A stretch of 64,000 nucleotides of DNA from Spirosoma sp. 48-14 (GCF_001898575.1 NZ_MKUD01000063.1:62001-126000), one strand, 5' to 3'; shown: positions 8,033 to 16,980, numbered from the stretch's first letter. A program made the numbers and translations. The notes: generated from the sequence alone by a model not told the origin.

Positions 8033-10861
8033 ATGGAACGCTGTACTGTTCATTTTCTTCGATCCACCTGCCTGGTGGCTCTGCTGCTAGCCCTATGTTT
8101 AGTATCTGCCCATGCACAAACCAAGGGGATTATCCGGGGTAAAATTGTGGATGAGCTGGGGGGCGCATTACCGGGCGCTTCCGTACGCATCAAAGGCACA
8201 ACACAAGGTACGGTCACCAACCTTACCGGCGACTACACCCTTAGTGACATTACCCCCGGTACTATCAATCTGGAAGTCTTTTACATGGGGTTTCAACCAT
8301 ACGACCAACCCGTTTCGGTCACTACCGGCGAAACAACCGTCCATAACATCACACTGGCCAGCACCACAACGATGCTGAAAGGGGTGACCGTTACGGGCAT
8401 TATGGAAGGCCAGCAAAAGGCGCTGAACCAGCAGCGGAATGCCGACAACTTCAAGCAGATCGTGTCGGCCGACCTGATGGGCCGTTTCCCCGACCTGAAT
8501 GTGGCCGAATCCCTGCAGCGGCTCCCCGGCGTAACCATTGGCCGGGAGCAGAACGAAGGGTCGACGGTACAGCTGCGCGGTACGCCGGGCAACTATACGA
8601 ACATCAACATGAACGGCGAACAGATTATGGGCACCCAGGAACAGGGGCAGCGAAATGCCCAGCTAGACCTGATTCCGGCCAACGTACTGTCGTCGATGGA
8701 AGTGGTGAAGACCCTGACGCCCGATCTGGATGGGGATGCCATTGCCGGAGCCATCAACATGAAAACCCCAACGGCCGTTAGCCTGAAACCCCGCATTTCG
8801 ATTGACCTGGCGGCTGGCTACAACAAGCTACGCGACAAAGCGAATGGTATCGCGAACCTGAGCTATAACCAGCGTTTTTTCCAGACCGACAAAAGCCCGA
8901 ACGGCAAACTGGGCCTAGCGCTGTACGGGAGCTACTACCGCACCAACAACGGTTACGATGAGATCAACGCACAGGTGTGGCAGGCCAAGGATTTCAATGA
9001 CGGGCAGGGTTCGATTCTGTTCCCAACCGACATCCGTATCGTTCACCTGAACAACCTCCGCACCCGCAAAGGCCTTACTGCCACAATCGACTACAGCTTC
9101 AATCCAACGGCTTCGCTTGTTTTCAACGCGACCTATACCAATCTGGATAACGACGCGGACCGCTACCGGAAACGGACGCGGATGCAGACAGCCAATACCA
9201 CCCGCACAGCCGATGGTGTCTACACAACAACACGGGGGCGTGGCTACAACGAGTACCTGAACCGAAGCATCGACAACGGCAACTTCAACATGAGTCTGGA
9301 AGGTGAAAAACAGTTTAGTCGGCTCAAGCTGGACGGGGGCTTATTCTATACGAAGTCGTTGCTCGAACAAACGGCCAACTCGTACAACTACATCACCGGA
9401 AACGTACCGCTGACAATTTCGCAGATAGCCGGTGATTATATTCAGGCGACGGGGTCGACGGATGCCAAAAACAATGCTTCGCTTTATACCTACAACACCT
9501 ACGAAGCGAACAACTACAACAGCGAAGGCACCAACTTCGTAGCCCGCCTGAACGGCACGTACAACTACAAGATCGGTGCGAACGATGCGTATGTCAAGGC
9601 AGGTTTCAAGCTGAAACGAATGCACAACAAACGGTATCGCCCCAGCTACAGTACAGCCACCTACAACGGCCCGGCGGCTGCGGGTAATCTGACCAACTTC
9701 CTGGGCGAAGCCGAACTGGATGATCAGTTGCTGGATGGTAATCTGACCTTTGGCCGGGCCGTCAATGGCGATGCGACCATCGCTTTCCTGAACAACAACC
9801 CTACCTATTTCCCGGCCAATGCGCTGGGTAACCAGGTGGCCGTCGACACCTATTTTTACGATGCCGAAGAGAACGTTACGTCGGGTTATGTCATGAACCG
9901 GATTCAGTTCAGGAAGGTCATGCTGCTGGCCGGGCTACGGTTCGAACGAACCGGGGTAGACTACAACGCGCGGCTCGTCAATCAGGACGCCAATGGCAAT
10001 CTGACCTCGTCGGTGCCGACCAATGCCGTCTACAACTACACGAAGTTCCTGCCCAACGTACAGACTAAATTCGATCTGGCGCCCAACACCATCGCGCGGG
10101 CAGCGCTGTCGTTCGGCTATTCCCGTCCAAACTTCAACGAACTGGTTCCGAGCCGGGTGGTTAGCATTCTGAACGCTACCCTCACCGACGGCAACCCGGA
10201 CCTGAAACCAGCCGGAACTACGAACTACGACGTTTCTATCGAGCATTACCTCAAAAACCTCGGTATCCTCTCGGTAGGCGGCTTCTACAAGCACATCACC
10301 AATTTCCAGTACAACAGCGTGGTAACCCTGACAGGTACGGAGTTTCCGGGCGCTGACAATTACCTCAACTACCAGTACTTCAAAACCTATAACGGTGATG
10401 TAGCTACGGTGTATGGGCTCGAAGTAAACGCCCAGACGAACCTGACGTTCCTGCCGGGCTTTCTGAAAGGGTTTTCGCTGTACGCCAACTACACGTACGT
10501 GTACTCGAAAGCTGATGCGCAGTTGCGCAAAGGACTTCGGTTGCCGGGTCAGGCCGACCATACCGCCAACGGTTCCCTGTCGTACACCTACAAAGGCTTC
10601 ACCGTACAGGGCAATGTCAACTATAATGGTGCCTATACCGTCCTGCTCGGGGTCAACGATGCCAACGATGTGATCCGGGCCGAACGGGTTCAGATGGACG
10701 CCAATGCCTCCTACCGGATCACCAAAAATCTTACGGTCTATGCCGAAGGGACCAATCTGCTGAATGCGCCACAAACAGATTACCTGGGCATCCGCTCTCG
10801 TCTATATACCAAGCAATTCTACGATTATACCGGTCGGGCCGGCTTCAAATATCGCTTTTAA
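8033..10861 (+). CDS. TonB-dependent outer-membrane receptor
   Basis: 942 residues: signal peptide to about residue 28, a carboxypeptidase-regulatory-like beta-sandwich (about 32-115, GIIRGKIVDELGGALPGASV), a plug domain (about 130-250, with SADLMGRFPDLNVAESLQRL and the RGTPGNYTNINMNGEQ region), then a long beta-barrel ending in an aromatic residue (YTGRAGFKYRF). The plug resembles the Xanthomonas/Caulobacter type of TonB receptor rather than SusC, and no SusD partner is adjacent. It is the likely outer-membrane importer for oligosaccharides handled by the neighbouring hydrolases. A GC-rich hairpin follows the stop codon. Confidence 0.92.
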   Translation: MERCTVHFLRSTCLVALLLALCLVSAHAQTKGIIRGKIVDELGGALPGASVRIKGTTQGTVTNLTGDYTLSDITPGTINLEVFYMGFQPYDQPVSVTTGETTVHNITLASTTTMLKGVTVTGIMEGQQKALNQQRNADNFKQIVSADLMGRFPDLNVAESLQRLPGVTIGREQNEGSTVQLRGTPGNYTNINMNGEQIMGTQEQGQRNAQLDLIPANVLSSMEVVKTLTPDLDGDAIAGAINMKTPTAVSLKPRISIDLAAGYNKLRDKANGIANLSYNQRFFQTDKSPNGKLGLALYGSYYRTNNGYDEINAQVWQAKDFNDGQGSILFPTDIRIVHLNNLRTRKGLTATIDYSFNPTASLVFNATYTNLDNDADRYRKRTRMQTANTTRTADGVYTTTRGRGYNEYLNRSIDNGNFNMSLEGEKQFSRLKLDGGLFYTKSLLEQTANSYNYITGNVPLTISQIAGDYIQATGSTDAKNNASLYTYNTYEANNYNSEGTNFVARLNGTYNYKIGANDAYVKAGFKLKRMHNKRYRPSYSTATYNGPAAAGNLTNFLGEAELDDQLLDGNLTFGRAVNGDATIAFLNNNPTYFPANALGNQVAVDTYFYDAEENVTSGYVMNRIQFRKVMLLAGLRFERTGVDYNARLVNQDANGNLTSSVPTNAVYNYTKFLPNVQTKFDLAPNTIARAALSFGYSRPNFNELVPSRVVSILNATLTDGNPDLKPAGTTNYDVSIEHYLKNLGILSVGGFYKHITNFQYNSVVTLTGTEFPGADNYLNYQYFKTYNGDVATVYGLEVNAQTNLTFLPGFLKGFSLYANYTYVYSKADAQLRKGLRLPGQADHTANGSLSYTYKGFTVQGNVNYNGAYTVLLGVNDANDVIRAERVQMDANASYRITKNLTVYAEGTNLLNAPQTDYLGIRSRLYTKQFYDYTGRAGFKYRF

Positions 10862-10869
10862 CAACCTGA

Positions 10870-10904
10870 GGGCCGGACATTCAACCAGCCCGGCCCTTTT
10901 CTTT
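10870..10904 (+). terminator. Hairpin plus T-tract after the TonB receptor
   Basis: GGGCCGG (10870-10876) pairs with CCGGCCC (10890-10896), followed by TTTTCTTT. It could end or attenuate transcription before the deaminase gene, which begins 13 bp later. Confidence 0.6.
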
Positions 10905-10916
10905 CCGTATTTCATA

Positions 10917-11693
10917 ATGGACCAATTTACTGTAGACCAGCTTTCGGTCGCTGTTTATCCTACTCGCCAGCAAATGGGCCAGGCGGCCGCCAACGATGCC
11001 AGTGCCTGCATCCGTCAACTGCTTGCGGAGCAGGATGAAGTAAACATCATATTTGCGGCTGCGGCCTCCCAGAACGAATTTCTGACGGCTCTCGTGGCGG
11101 CTCCTCAGATCGACTGGAACCGAATTAATGCATTCCATATGGACGAATACACGGGTCTGCCCAAAGATCACCCGCAACGGTTCGGCAATTTTCTCCATGA
11201 AAAGATATTCGGCAGGGTTCCGTTCAAACAGGTCTTTTATCTGAACGAAAACAGTACCGACGACGAAGACGAATGCACCCGATACAGTGCTCTGCTGGAA
11301 GCCCACAGGACGGATATAACGTGCATGGGTATTGGCGAAAACACCCACCTGGCCTTCAACGACCCACATGTAGCGAACTTCAACGATCCGTATCTGGTCA
11401 AAATCATCGACCTCGACGAACCGTGTAAACAGCAGCAGGTCAACGAAGGCTGTTTCGCATCCGTTAGCGAAGTGCCGCCCATAGCCTATACCCTCACCAT
11501 ACCTGCCCTGCTTCGGGCGCGGTATATTTTCTGTATGGTACCGGGGGCCAACAAAGCCGCTGCTGTTAAGCACACCCTAGTGGAAGCCATTACCGAAAAA
11601 TACCCATCAACCTCACTGCGTACACACCCTAACGCCCGGTTGTACCTTGATGAAGACAGCGCAGCGCTGATCGAAAAAGGTATAAACGCGTAA
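10917..11693 (+). CDS. NagB-like glucosamine-6-phosphate deaminase
   Basis: 258 residues from the ATG at 10917 (MDQFTVDQLSVAVYPTRQQM); longer in-frame reading back to 10764 lies inside the receptor gene and is rejected. The NagB/RpiA fold is shown by IIFAAAASQNEFL, AFHMDEYTGLP and GIGENTHLAFNDP. NagB converts glucosamine-6-phosphate to fructose-6-phosphate and ammonia in the cytoplasm. Compared with the classic E. coli signature GNDGHIAFNEP, the Asp is Asn and the final Glu is Asp here, a pattern I recall from a NagB-like subfamily of Bacteroidota and Planctomycetes. It may therefore use a related phosphosugar. It is the last gene of the carbohydrate locus, ending at a strong terminator. Confidence 0.85.
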   Translation: MDQFTVDQLSVAVYPTRQQMGQAAANDASACIRQLLAEQDEVNIIFAAAASQNEFLTALVAAPQIDWNRINAFHMDEYTGLPKDHPQRFGNFLHEKIFGRVPFKQVFYLNENSTDDEDECTRYSALLEAHRTDITCMGIGENTHLAFNDPHVANFNDPYLVKIIDLDEPCKQQQVNEGCFASVSEVPPIAYTLTIPALLRARYIFCMVPGANKAAAVKHTLVEAITEKYPSTSLRTHPNARLYLDEDSAALIEKGINA

Positions 11694-11721
11694 CCAGAAC
11701 CCGGTTTTAAAAATCATCCCT

Positions 11722-11795
11722 AAACGGGCCTTCTGCTGAGTAGATTGTCGATGTATCTGACATTGACTGTCTGTTCAGCAGAAGGCCCGTTTTTT
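11722..11795 (+). terminator. Strong rho-independent terminator after nagB-like gene
   Basis: An 18-bp perfect stem (11722-11739 with 11775-11792) carrying GGGCCTTCTGCTGA / TCAGCAGAAGGCCC, ending in a T-run. The remainder of the 369-bp gap up to 12062 shows no gene that I can support. Confidence 0.85.
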
Positions 11796-12062
11796 GCTTC
11801 GGCCGTATAAATTGCTCAGCCCTTCCGACTCGCTAAACCCTGGAATGAACCCCCGAATTGGAGAGCCATAAACGGCAAATCAGAAAATAAACGGTGGAGT
11901 GTTAAAACCGGCAAACACTTCGCTTAAACAAGCTGTTGAACTGTTTCAAAATCCGCCAAATCTACCTGTTCTTTGCACGTTCGTTCGCTACACAGGCAAC
12001 GGGTGTAACATTACAGGCAGACGAATTAACCACCAGGATCACATAAACCGTAAGCAGTTTTA

Positions 12063-12752
12063 ATGAAAAACTATTTAGTTGTTGGGCATAGCTCTGGCAT
12101 TGGGAAAGCTCTCTCTAAAAAATTGGCCGAAAGTAACCAGGTAATAGGCACGTATTACAAAAACGAGGTTTTGTCTTCTCAAAACGTCTCTTCTCATTAC
12201 TTAAACGTACTGGACGACCAGCCAGACTTCAGCTTTCTGCCCGAGACACTGGATGGATTAGCCTATTGCCCTGGCGCTATACAGCTTAAACCATTTGCCC
12301 GGCTAAAAGAAGATGACTTTATTGCTGATTTCAAATTGCAGGTATCAGGAGCCATTAAAGTCATTCAGCACTGTTTACCGGCCCTGAAAAAATCAGAAAG
12401 CGGCAGTATCGTCCTGTTCAGTACGGTAGCGGTAAAAATGGGCTTTACGTTTCACAGCCTTGTGAGTACGAGCAAAGGCGCTATTGAAGGATTAACCAAA
12501 GCGCTGGCAGCCGAACTCGCTCCAGCCATAAAAGTCAATTGCATTGCTCCATCCATCACTAATACACCTTTGGCAGGCAGCCTTTTAAATACCCAGGAAA
12601 AAATCGACGCCAATGCCCAAAGACATCCTCTGAAAAAAATAGGCACGCCTGAAGATATTGCCACTATGGCAGCCTATTTATTGAGCGATGAAAACTCCTG
12701 GATTACCGGGCAGATTTTTTCTGTTGATGGTGGAATAAGCAGCATTCGATAA
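12063..12752 (+). CDS. SDR family protein of a photolyase-linked cassette
   Basis: 229 residues. An N-terminal nucleotide-binding motif VVGHSSGIGKAL (GxxxGIG) and the C-terminal MAAYLLSDENSWITGQIFSVDGG place it in the short-chain dehydrogenase/reductase family. The Ser of the active site region is present (IVLFSTVA), but the position four residues before the Lys of the YxxxK motif is Val (VSTSK) instead of Tyr, so the classic catalytic Tyr is missing. The gene is 21 bp upstream of a photolyase-like gene and close to DUF2256, an association I recall from other bacteria. Substrate unknown; it may be a non-classical or non-catalytic SDR. Confidence 0.85.
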   Translation: MKNYLVVGHSSGIGKALSKKLAESNQVIGTYYKNEVLSSQNVSSHYLNVLDDQPDFSFLPETLDGLAYCPGAIQLKPFARLKEDDFIADFKLQVSGAIKVIQHCLPALKKSESGSIVLFSTVAVKMGFTFHSLVSTSKGAIEGLTKALAAELAPAIKVNCIAPSITNTPLAGSLLNTQEKIDANAQRHPLKKIGTPEDIATMAAYLLSDENSWITGQIFSVDGGISSIR

Positions 12753-12773
12753 CGTCATTTTTCCAGTTCGGGG

Positions 12774-13874
12774 ATGTTTACGACCGTATACCGTGAGATT
12801 TTAGAATCGATTGACCAGATAGACCCCATACGATATGGCCAGACACGAAACTATGTGGATGGCGCTGTCACGAAGCTATCACCCTATGTTTCCAGAGGAG
12901 TAATCAGTACCCGACAGATCGCCCAACACGTTCTTAGCAAAGGATTTACACCTGATCAAATAAGTCCATTTTTAAAAGAACTGGCCTGGAGAGACTATTT
13001 CCAGCAGGTCTGGATCGCCCAGGGTGATGCCATTGATCATGACCTCAAGCAGCCACAGGAAAACGTAGAACACCACCAGACACCCTCTGCTATTCTCAAG
13101 GCCAATACGACTATAGAAGCCATTGATACAGGCATCAGGGACTTGTATGATACGGGCTATATGCACAACCATTGTCGAATGTACGTGGCTAGTATTGCCT
13201 GCAACATCGCCCGAAGCCATTGGAAAAATCCAGCCCAATGGATGTACTACTATTTACGGGATGCCGATTGGGCAAGCAACGCACTTAGCTGGCAATGGGT
13301 AGCAGGCAGCAACAGCAACAAAAAATATTTTGCTAATCAGGAGAATATCAATCGCTACGGCTATACGAATCAGGAAAACACGTTTTTAAGTAAACAGTAT
13401 GAAGAGTTTCCATTAGAGAATATTCCATCTGAGCTAGCAACAACTGAATCATTTGCTCTACAAACTAATTTACCCGTTACAGAACCGCCCGTTATTGATG
13501 ATACATTACCGATTTATGTTTATAACTTTTACAATGTAGACCCCGCCTGGGATGCACACGTAAAAGCCAATCGAATTTTACTACTCGAACCCAGCTTCTT
13601 TAAAAAACATCCAGTCTGTGATAATACGATAAATTTCCTTTTAGACTTATCGAAAAATATCGATGCTATACAAATCGTAGTGGCTGAATTTGATGAACTA
13701 TTGGCAAATCGGTCAACACCAATCCACTACAAAGAGCACCCGACGACCCGGCATTATAAGGGTATACAGCATGAACGGGACTGGCTATCGCCTATCGTTC
13801 GCGGGTATTTCCCGTCGTTTTTTGGTTATTGGAAAAAACTGGAAAAGCACTTACCAGCGTTGCTGAACGTATAG
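12774..13874 (+). CDS. Photolyase/cryptochrome-family FAD-binding protein with C-terminal alpha/beta domain
   Basis: 366 residues. Residues about 1-215 match the helical FAD-binding domain of DNA photolyases: YVDGAVTKLSPYVSRGVIS, FLKELAWRDYFQQVW, then GYMHNHCRMYVASI and YYYLRDADWASNALSWQWVAGS, the flavin pocket and DNA-contact helices. The N-terminal antenna (Rossmann-like) domain that normally comes first is absent. Instead, residues about 240-360 (ANRILLLEPSFFKKHPV, IQIVVAEFDEL, RDWLSPIVRGYFPSFF) look like an alpha/beta domain placed after the FAD domain. Light-driven DNA repair or photoreception is the family role; which of the two applies cannot be told here. It lies in a probable operon with the SDR and DUF2256 genes. 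Confidence 0.85.
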   Translation: MFTTVYREILESIDQIDPIRYGQTRNYVDGAVTKLSPYVSRGVISTRQIAQHVLSKGFTPDQISPFLKELAWRDYFQQVWIAQGDAIDHDLKQPQENVEHHQTPSAILKANTTIEAIDTGIRDLYDTGYMHNHCRMYVASIACNIARSHWKNPAQWMYYYLRDADWASNALSWQWVAGSNSNKKYFANQENINRYGYTNQENTFLSKQYEEFPLENIPSELATTESFALQTNLPVTEPPVIDDTLPIYVYNFYNVDPAWDAHVKANRILLLEPSFFKKHPVCDNTINFLLDLSKNIDAIQIVVAEFDELLANRSTPIHYKEHPTTRHYKGIQHERDWLSPIVRGYFPSFFGYWKKLEKHLPALLNV

Positions 13875-13916
13875 CGTCTGTCCGCAAAAGGTTGTTCAGG
13901 GATAGCCGTTGCCATT

Positions 13917-14063
13917 ATGAAACGTGTAAAAAAAGAGAATCTGCCCTATAAAGTCTGTATCGTCTGCAACCGGCCGTTTTCCTGGCGTAAAAAGTGGGAA
14001 AAAGTCTGGGACGACGTTAAATATTGTAGTGATAAATGCCGAATGAATAAATGTAAGAGCTGA
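13917..14063 (+). CDS. DUF2256 domain-containing small protein
   Basis: A 48-residue protein: MKRVKKENLPYKVCIVCNRP...FSWRKKWEKVWDDVKYCSDKC. It has the DUF2256 pattern of two Cys pairs (CIVC and CSDKC) around FxWRKKW, probably one zinc site. It is frequently found beside photolyase/cryptochrome genes, as it is here (42 bp downstream). Function is not known; a nucleic-acid or protein-binding helper is a guess. Confidence 0.9.
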   Translation: MKRVKKENLPYKVCIVCNRPFSWRKKWEKVWDDVKYCSDKCRMNKCKS

Positions 14064-14077
14064 ATAGGCAGACCTTT

Positions 14078-14310
14078 CGGTTTTGAGAAACCACATAGGT
14101 CAGGTTGAAGAACCTGACACCACAGAGGCAACCCGTCAGTGCGGGCAGATTCTCAAATCTGCCCCAGTGCGGTTTTGAGAAACCGCACTGGGGCAGATCA
14201 ACCGTTCGGTTTTGAGAAACCGCACGCGTCAGGTTGAAGAACCTGACACCACCAAGAAAAAAGACGGACCCGTCAGTACGGGCAGGTTGAAGGACCTGAC
14301 ATCACGAAGG
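14078..14310. repeat. Array of short palindromic extragenic repeats
   Basis: About 230 bp of tandem hairpins with 4-base loops. The longest has 19-bp perfect arms (14157-14175 and 14180-14198, loop TGAG). Others are GTCAGGTT-GAAG-AACCTGAC (14099-14118, repeated at 14228-14247), and a further CGGTTTTGAGAAACCG at 14207-14222. The core GGTTTTGAGAAACC recurs at 42051-42073. The arms differ while the loop rule is kept, so it is a family of REP-like hairpins and not a CRISPR. Confidence 0.8.
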
Positions 14311-14443
14311 CAATCAACATGCTAAAGACCTGCTTTATGGAAGGAATGCGCAATACAACCCCATAATGTGCAATAAGTATAGTCGTATGTGCTATTGAAA
14401 TGCGACCATCTCTACGATAAATACAATATTTATTACCCCCAGC

Positions 14444-14474
14444 TTGCTTTTCATTAAACTATTTTTTACCTTTG
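14444..14474 (+). promoter_or_regulatory. Bacteroidota-type promoter for the DEAD-box helicase
   Basis: TTG at 14444-14446 and TACCTTTG at 14467-14474 with a 20-base spacer match the Bacteroidota -33/-7 pattern (TTTG, TAnnTTTG). Transcription from here would give an untranslated leader of about 340 bases before the helicase start at 14824. Confidence 0.6.
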
Positions 14475-14479
14475 CACCA

Positions 14480-14823
14480 GATTTTCTAAAGCGACATCCG
14501 TCGCGTCTCTGTTTCTCTCCTTTTTAACACGCTGAGTTAGGTCTGACAGAGCTTATGTACGGATGTACAGATGGGTTTCTGGGTGGACGCTTCATTGAGT
14601 GAAGTTTTTGCGCGTGGGCTAATCGTTGAATCGGTCATAATCAGTACGTCGTGCGTCGGCACACTGGTTTGTTGTCATCTCCCCTTTGAAGAGGTTAGGG
14701 GATAGTTGGGGGCCTTTGTTGGGTCGTTGGGCAGCTTCGTTGGGCAATTCTCGCAGTATCGCGCCGTTCACCGGCATACACTCGTCTTCGCTTGGAGAGT
14801 TTTAACTCTTATATTCCAGGTTA
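14480..14823 (+). other. Long 5' leader of the DEAD-box helicase gene
   Basis: Roughly 340 bases without a supportable ORF between the promoter and the helicase start. Long leaders are usual for cold-shock and DEAD-box helicase genes, where they can mediate autoregulation or temperature response. I could not draw a convincing conserved structure by eye. Confidence 0.4.
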
Positions 14824-16980
14824 ATGAAAACGAAAACAACTAAATCCGCTGATCAGGCCGATCTGCTGGATATTGAAAAAATTGCTACCGAACTGGCAGC
14901 ACAGGCCGAACCTAAAAAAGCAAAAACCACTAAAAAGAAAGCAACACCCGAAGACGAGCTGGCTCCTGATACCGCCGTCGAAACGGTAGCAGAAGGAGTG
15001 GCCGACAAAGTAATCATCGTAGCCGACGAGTCCACAACGCCTGCTACCGAAGCCCCTCAGGCAACGGTTGAAACTACACCTAAAGCGGATCCTAACCAGA
15101 TTTTATTCTCTAGTTTAGATATTTCGGACGAAATTCTTCAGGCCGTAACGGATATGGGTTTTGTGAGCCCATCGCCCATTCAGGCTGAAGCCATCCCTCC
15201 TATTCTGGCAGGCCGCGATGTGATTGGTCAGGCCCAGACGGGTACAGGTAAAACAGCCGCGTTTGGTATTCCGGCCCTCGAGCTGATCGATGTTCAGGAC
15301 CGTTCGGTTCAAACACTGATTCTCTGTCCTACTCGTGAACTGGCTCTACAGGTAGCCGACGAAATTCGGAAACTGGCCAAATACAAGCGTGGAGTTCGCA
15401 TAGAAGCCATCTACGGAGGTGATTCCATCGAACGCCAGATTCGCTCCCTCAAGAGTGGTGTCCATATCGTGATTGGTACACCCGGCCGGGTGATGGACCA
15501 CATGGAGCGCAACACGCTGAAGCTCGACAATGTTAAGATGATGATTCTCGACGAGGCCGACGAAATGCTGGACATGGGCTTCCGTGAAGATATTGAGAGC
15601 ATTCTGGACGACATGCCCGAAGAACGGCAGACAATTCTGTTCTCGGCTACCATGTCGAAACCCATTATGCAGATCACGCAGAAATTCCTGCAAGATCCCG
15701 TTCTGGTGAAAGTGGTTAAGAAAGAGTTGACCAACACCAACATCGAGCAGGTCTATTTCGAGGTGAAGCCCAAAGCAAAAGTGGAGGTGATGTGTCGGCT
15801 GATCGATACCTACGACCTGAAACTGCTGCTGGTATTCTGTAACACCAAACGCAAAGTAGACGAAATCGTTGAAGATCTGCAAATCCGTGGCTATCAGGCC
15901 GAAGGGCTTCACGGCGATCTGCGGCAGGCACAACGGAACAACGTCATGAGCAAATTCCGGGCAGGTACGACCAGTATTCTGGTGGCTACTGACGTTGCAG
16001 CTCGCGGTATCGACGTCGACGATGTGGATGCGGTGATCAACTTCGATATTCCGCTCGATGAAGAATATTACGTACACCGGATTGGCCGGACGGGCCGGGC
16101 TGGTAAGTCGGGCCGGGCGTTCTCGCTGGTCGGCCGTGACGAAAAATTCCGGTTCCGCGAAATCCAGAACTATACCAAAGTTCGGGTCGAAAAAGGTGTT
16201 ATTCCGTCGTTCGAAGATATTGTGGGTATCCGCAAAGCCCGCTTCATCGAGCAGCTTCAGCAAACCATTGCCGAAAGTAATGACCTCAATCTGTACGATG
16301 ACCTGCTGACCCAACTGCACCACGCTGGTTTCTCAACCGAGCAAATCGTGGGCGCGCTGGTAAAACGTAGCATGGGCATCGAGAAAAACGAATTTGCCGA
16401 CCAAAACCTGGGTCTGGACGACGACCGTCGTCGGGAAGACCGCCGGGATCGCTTCGGTGATCGCCGGGGCGAAGGCCGGGATGACCGTCGTGGTGGTCGT
16501 TTTGGCGACCGGGATGATCGCGGAGGGCGCTTTGATCGCAATGATCGTGGTAACTCACGCTTTGGCGACAGAGACCGCCGTGGCGACGGACCGGACCGGG
16601 GTGGTTTCGGAGATCGTCCACGCTTTGGCGACCGTAATGACCGGGAGCGTTCATTTGGCCCACGGGATGGTGGCCGTGGCGACGGACCAGGACGTAATGG
16701 CTATTTTGATAAAGACGACAAACGTCAGCCTCGTGAGCGGGAAGCTAATATGACCCGCCTGATGGTAACCATCGGCCGTCGGGATTATGTACGTCCGGGC
16801 GACATCGTCGGGGCTATTGCGGGCGAAGCCAATATTCCGGGCAACAGCATCGGCAGCATCGACATCTTCGATAAATTTACGTATGTCGACGTACCGAAAG
16901 ATGTAGCCAACCGGGTTGTGGATGCTATGGAAGGAAATACCATCAAAGGACGCCGGGTAAACATTGAAGTTGCCCGTTAA
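14824..16980 (+). CDS. DEAD-box ATP-dependent RNA helicase with RGG-rich tail
   Basis: 718 residues. A Lys/Ala/Thr-rich N-terminal extension (1-95) precedes the helicase core: Q-motif region FVSPSPIQAEAIPP, Walker A AQTGTGKT (137-144), PTRELA, DEAD (243-246), SAT (in LFSATM), and HRIGRTGR. Residues about 530-640 form a low-complexity Arg/Gly/Asp tract, and 645-718 look like the DbpA-type RNA-binding domain (MVTIGRRDYVRPGDIVGAI). It is a cytoplasmic RNA chaperone of the DeaD/CsdA type, involved in ribosome assembly and cold adaptation. The gene stands alone between a long leader and a terminator. Confidence 0.95.
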   Translation: MKTKTTKSADQADLLDIEKIATELAAQAEPKKAKTTKKKATPEDELAPDTAVETVAEGVADKVIIVADESTTPATEAPQATVETTPKADPNQILFSSLDISDEILQAVTDMGFVSPSPIQAEAIPPILAGRDVIGQAQTGTGKTAAFGIPALELIDVQDRSVQTLILCPTRELALQVADEIRKLAKYKRGVRIEAIYGGDSIERQIRSLKSGVHIVIGTPGRVMDHMERNTLKLDNVKMMILDEADEMLDMGFREDIESILDDMPEERQTILFSATMSKPIMQITQKFLQDPVLVKVVKKELTNTNIEQVYFEVKPKAKVEVMCRLIDTYDLKLLLVFCNTKRKVDEIVEDLQIRGYQAEGLHGDLRQAQRNNVMSKFRAGTTSILVATDVAARGIDVDDVDAVINFDIPLDEEYYVHRIGRTGRAGKSGRAFSLVGRDEKFRFREIQNYTKVRVEKGVIPSFEDIVGIRKARFIEQLQQTIAESNDLNLYDDLLTQLHHAGFSTEQIVGALVKRSMGIEKNEFADQNLGLDDDRRREDRRDRFGDRRGEGRDDRRGGRFGDRDDRGGRFDRNDRGNSRFGDRDRRGDGPDRGGFGDRPRFGDRNDRERSFGPRDGGRGDGPGRNGYFDKDDKRQPREREANMTRLMVTIGRRDYVRPGDIVGAIAGEANIPGNSIGSIDIFDKFTYVDVPKDVANRVVDAMEGNTIKGRRVNIEVAR

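Noticed and set aside
9935..10774. 279-codon open frame on the minus strand
   Set aside because: Antisense to the barrel of the TonB receptor; no recognisable domain.
10764..10916. Upstream start of the NagB-like gene
   Set aside because: This part lies inside the TonB receptor gene in another frame and adds no NagB-like sequence; the ATG at 10917 fits the family.
14078..14310. Possible CRISPR array
   Set aside because: Units differ in length and sequence, there are no regular spacers and no cas genes; the units are hairpins.
15346..16323. 325-codon open frame on the minus strand
   Set aside because: It lies antisense to the DEAD-box helicase core; a by-product of its codon bias.
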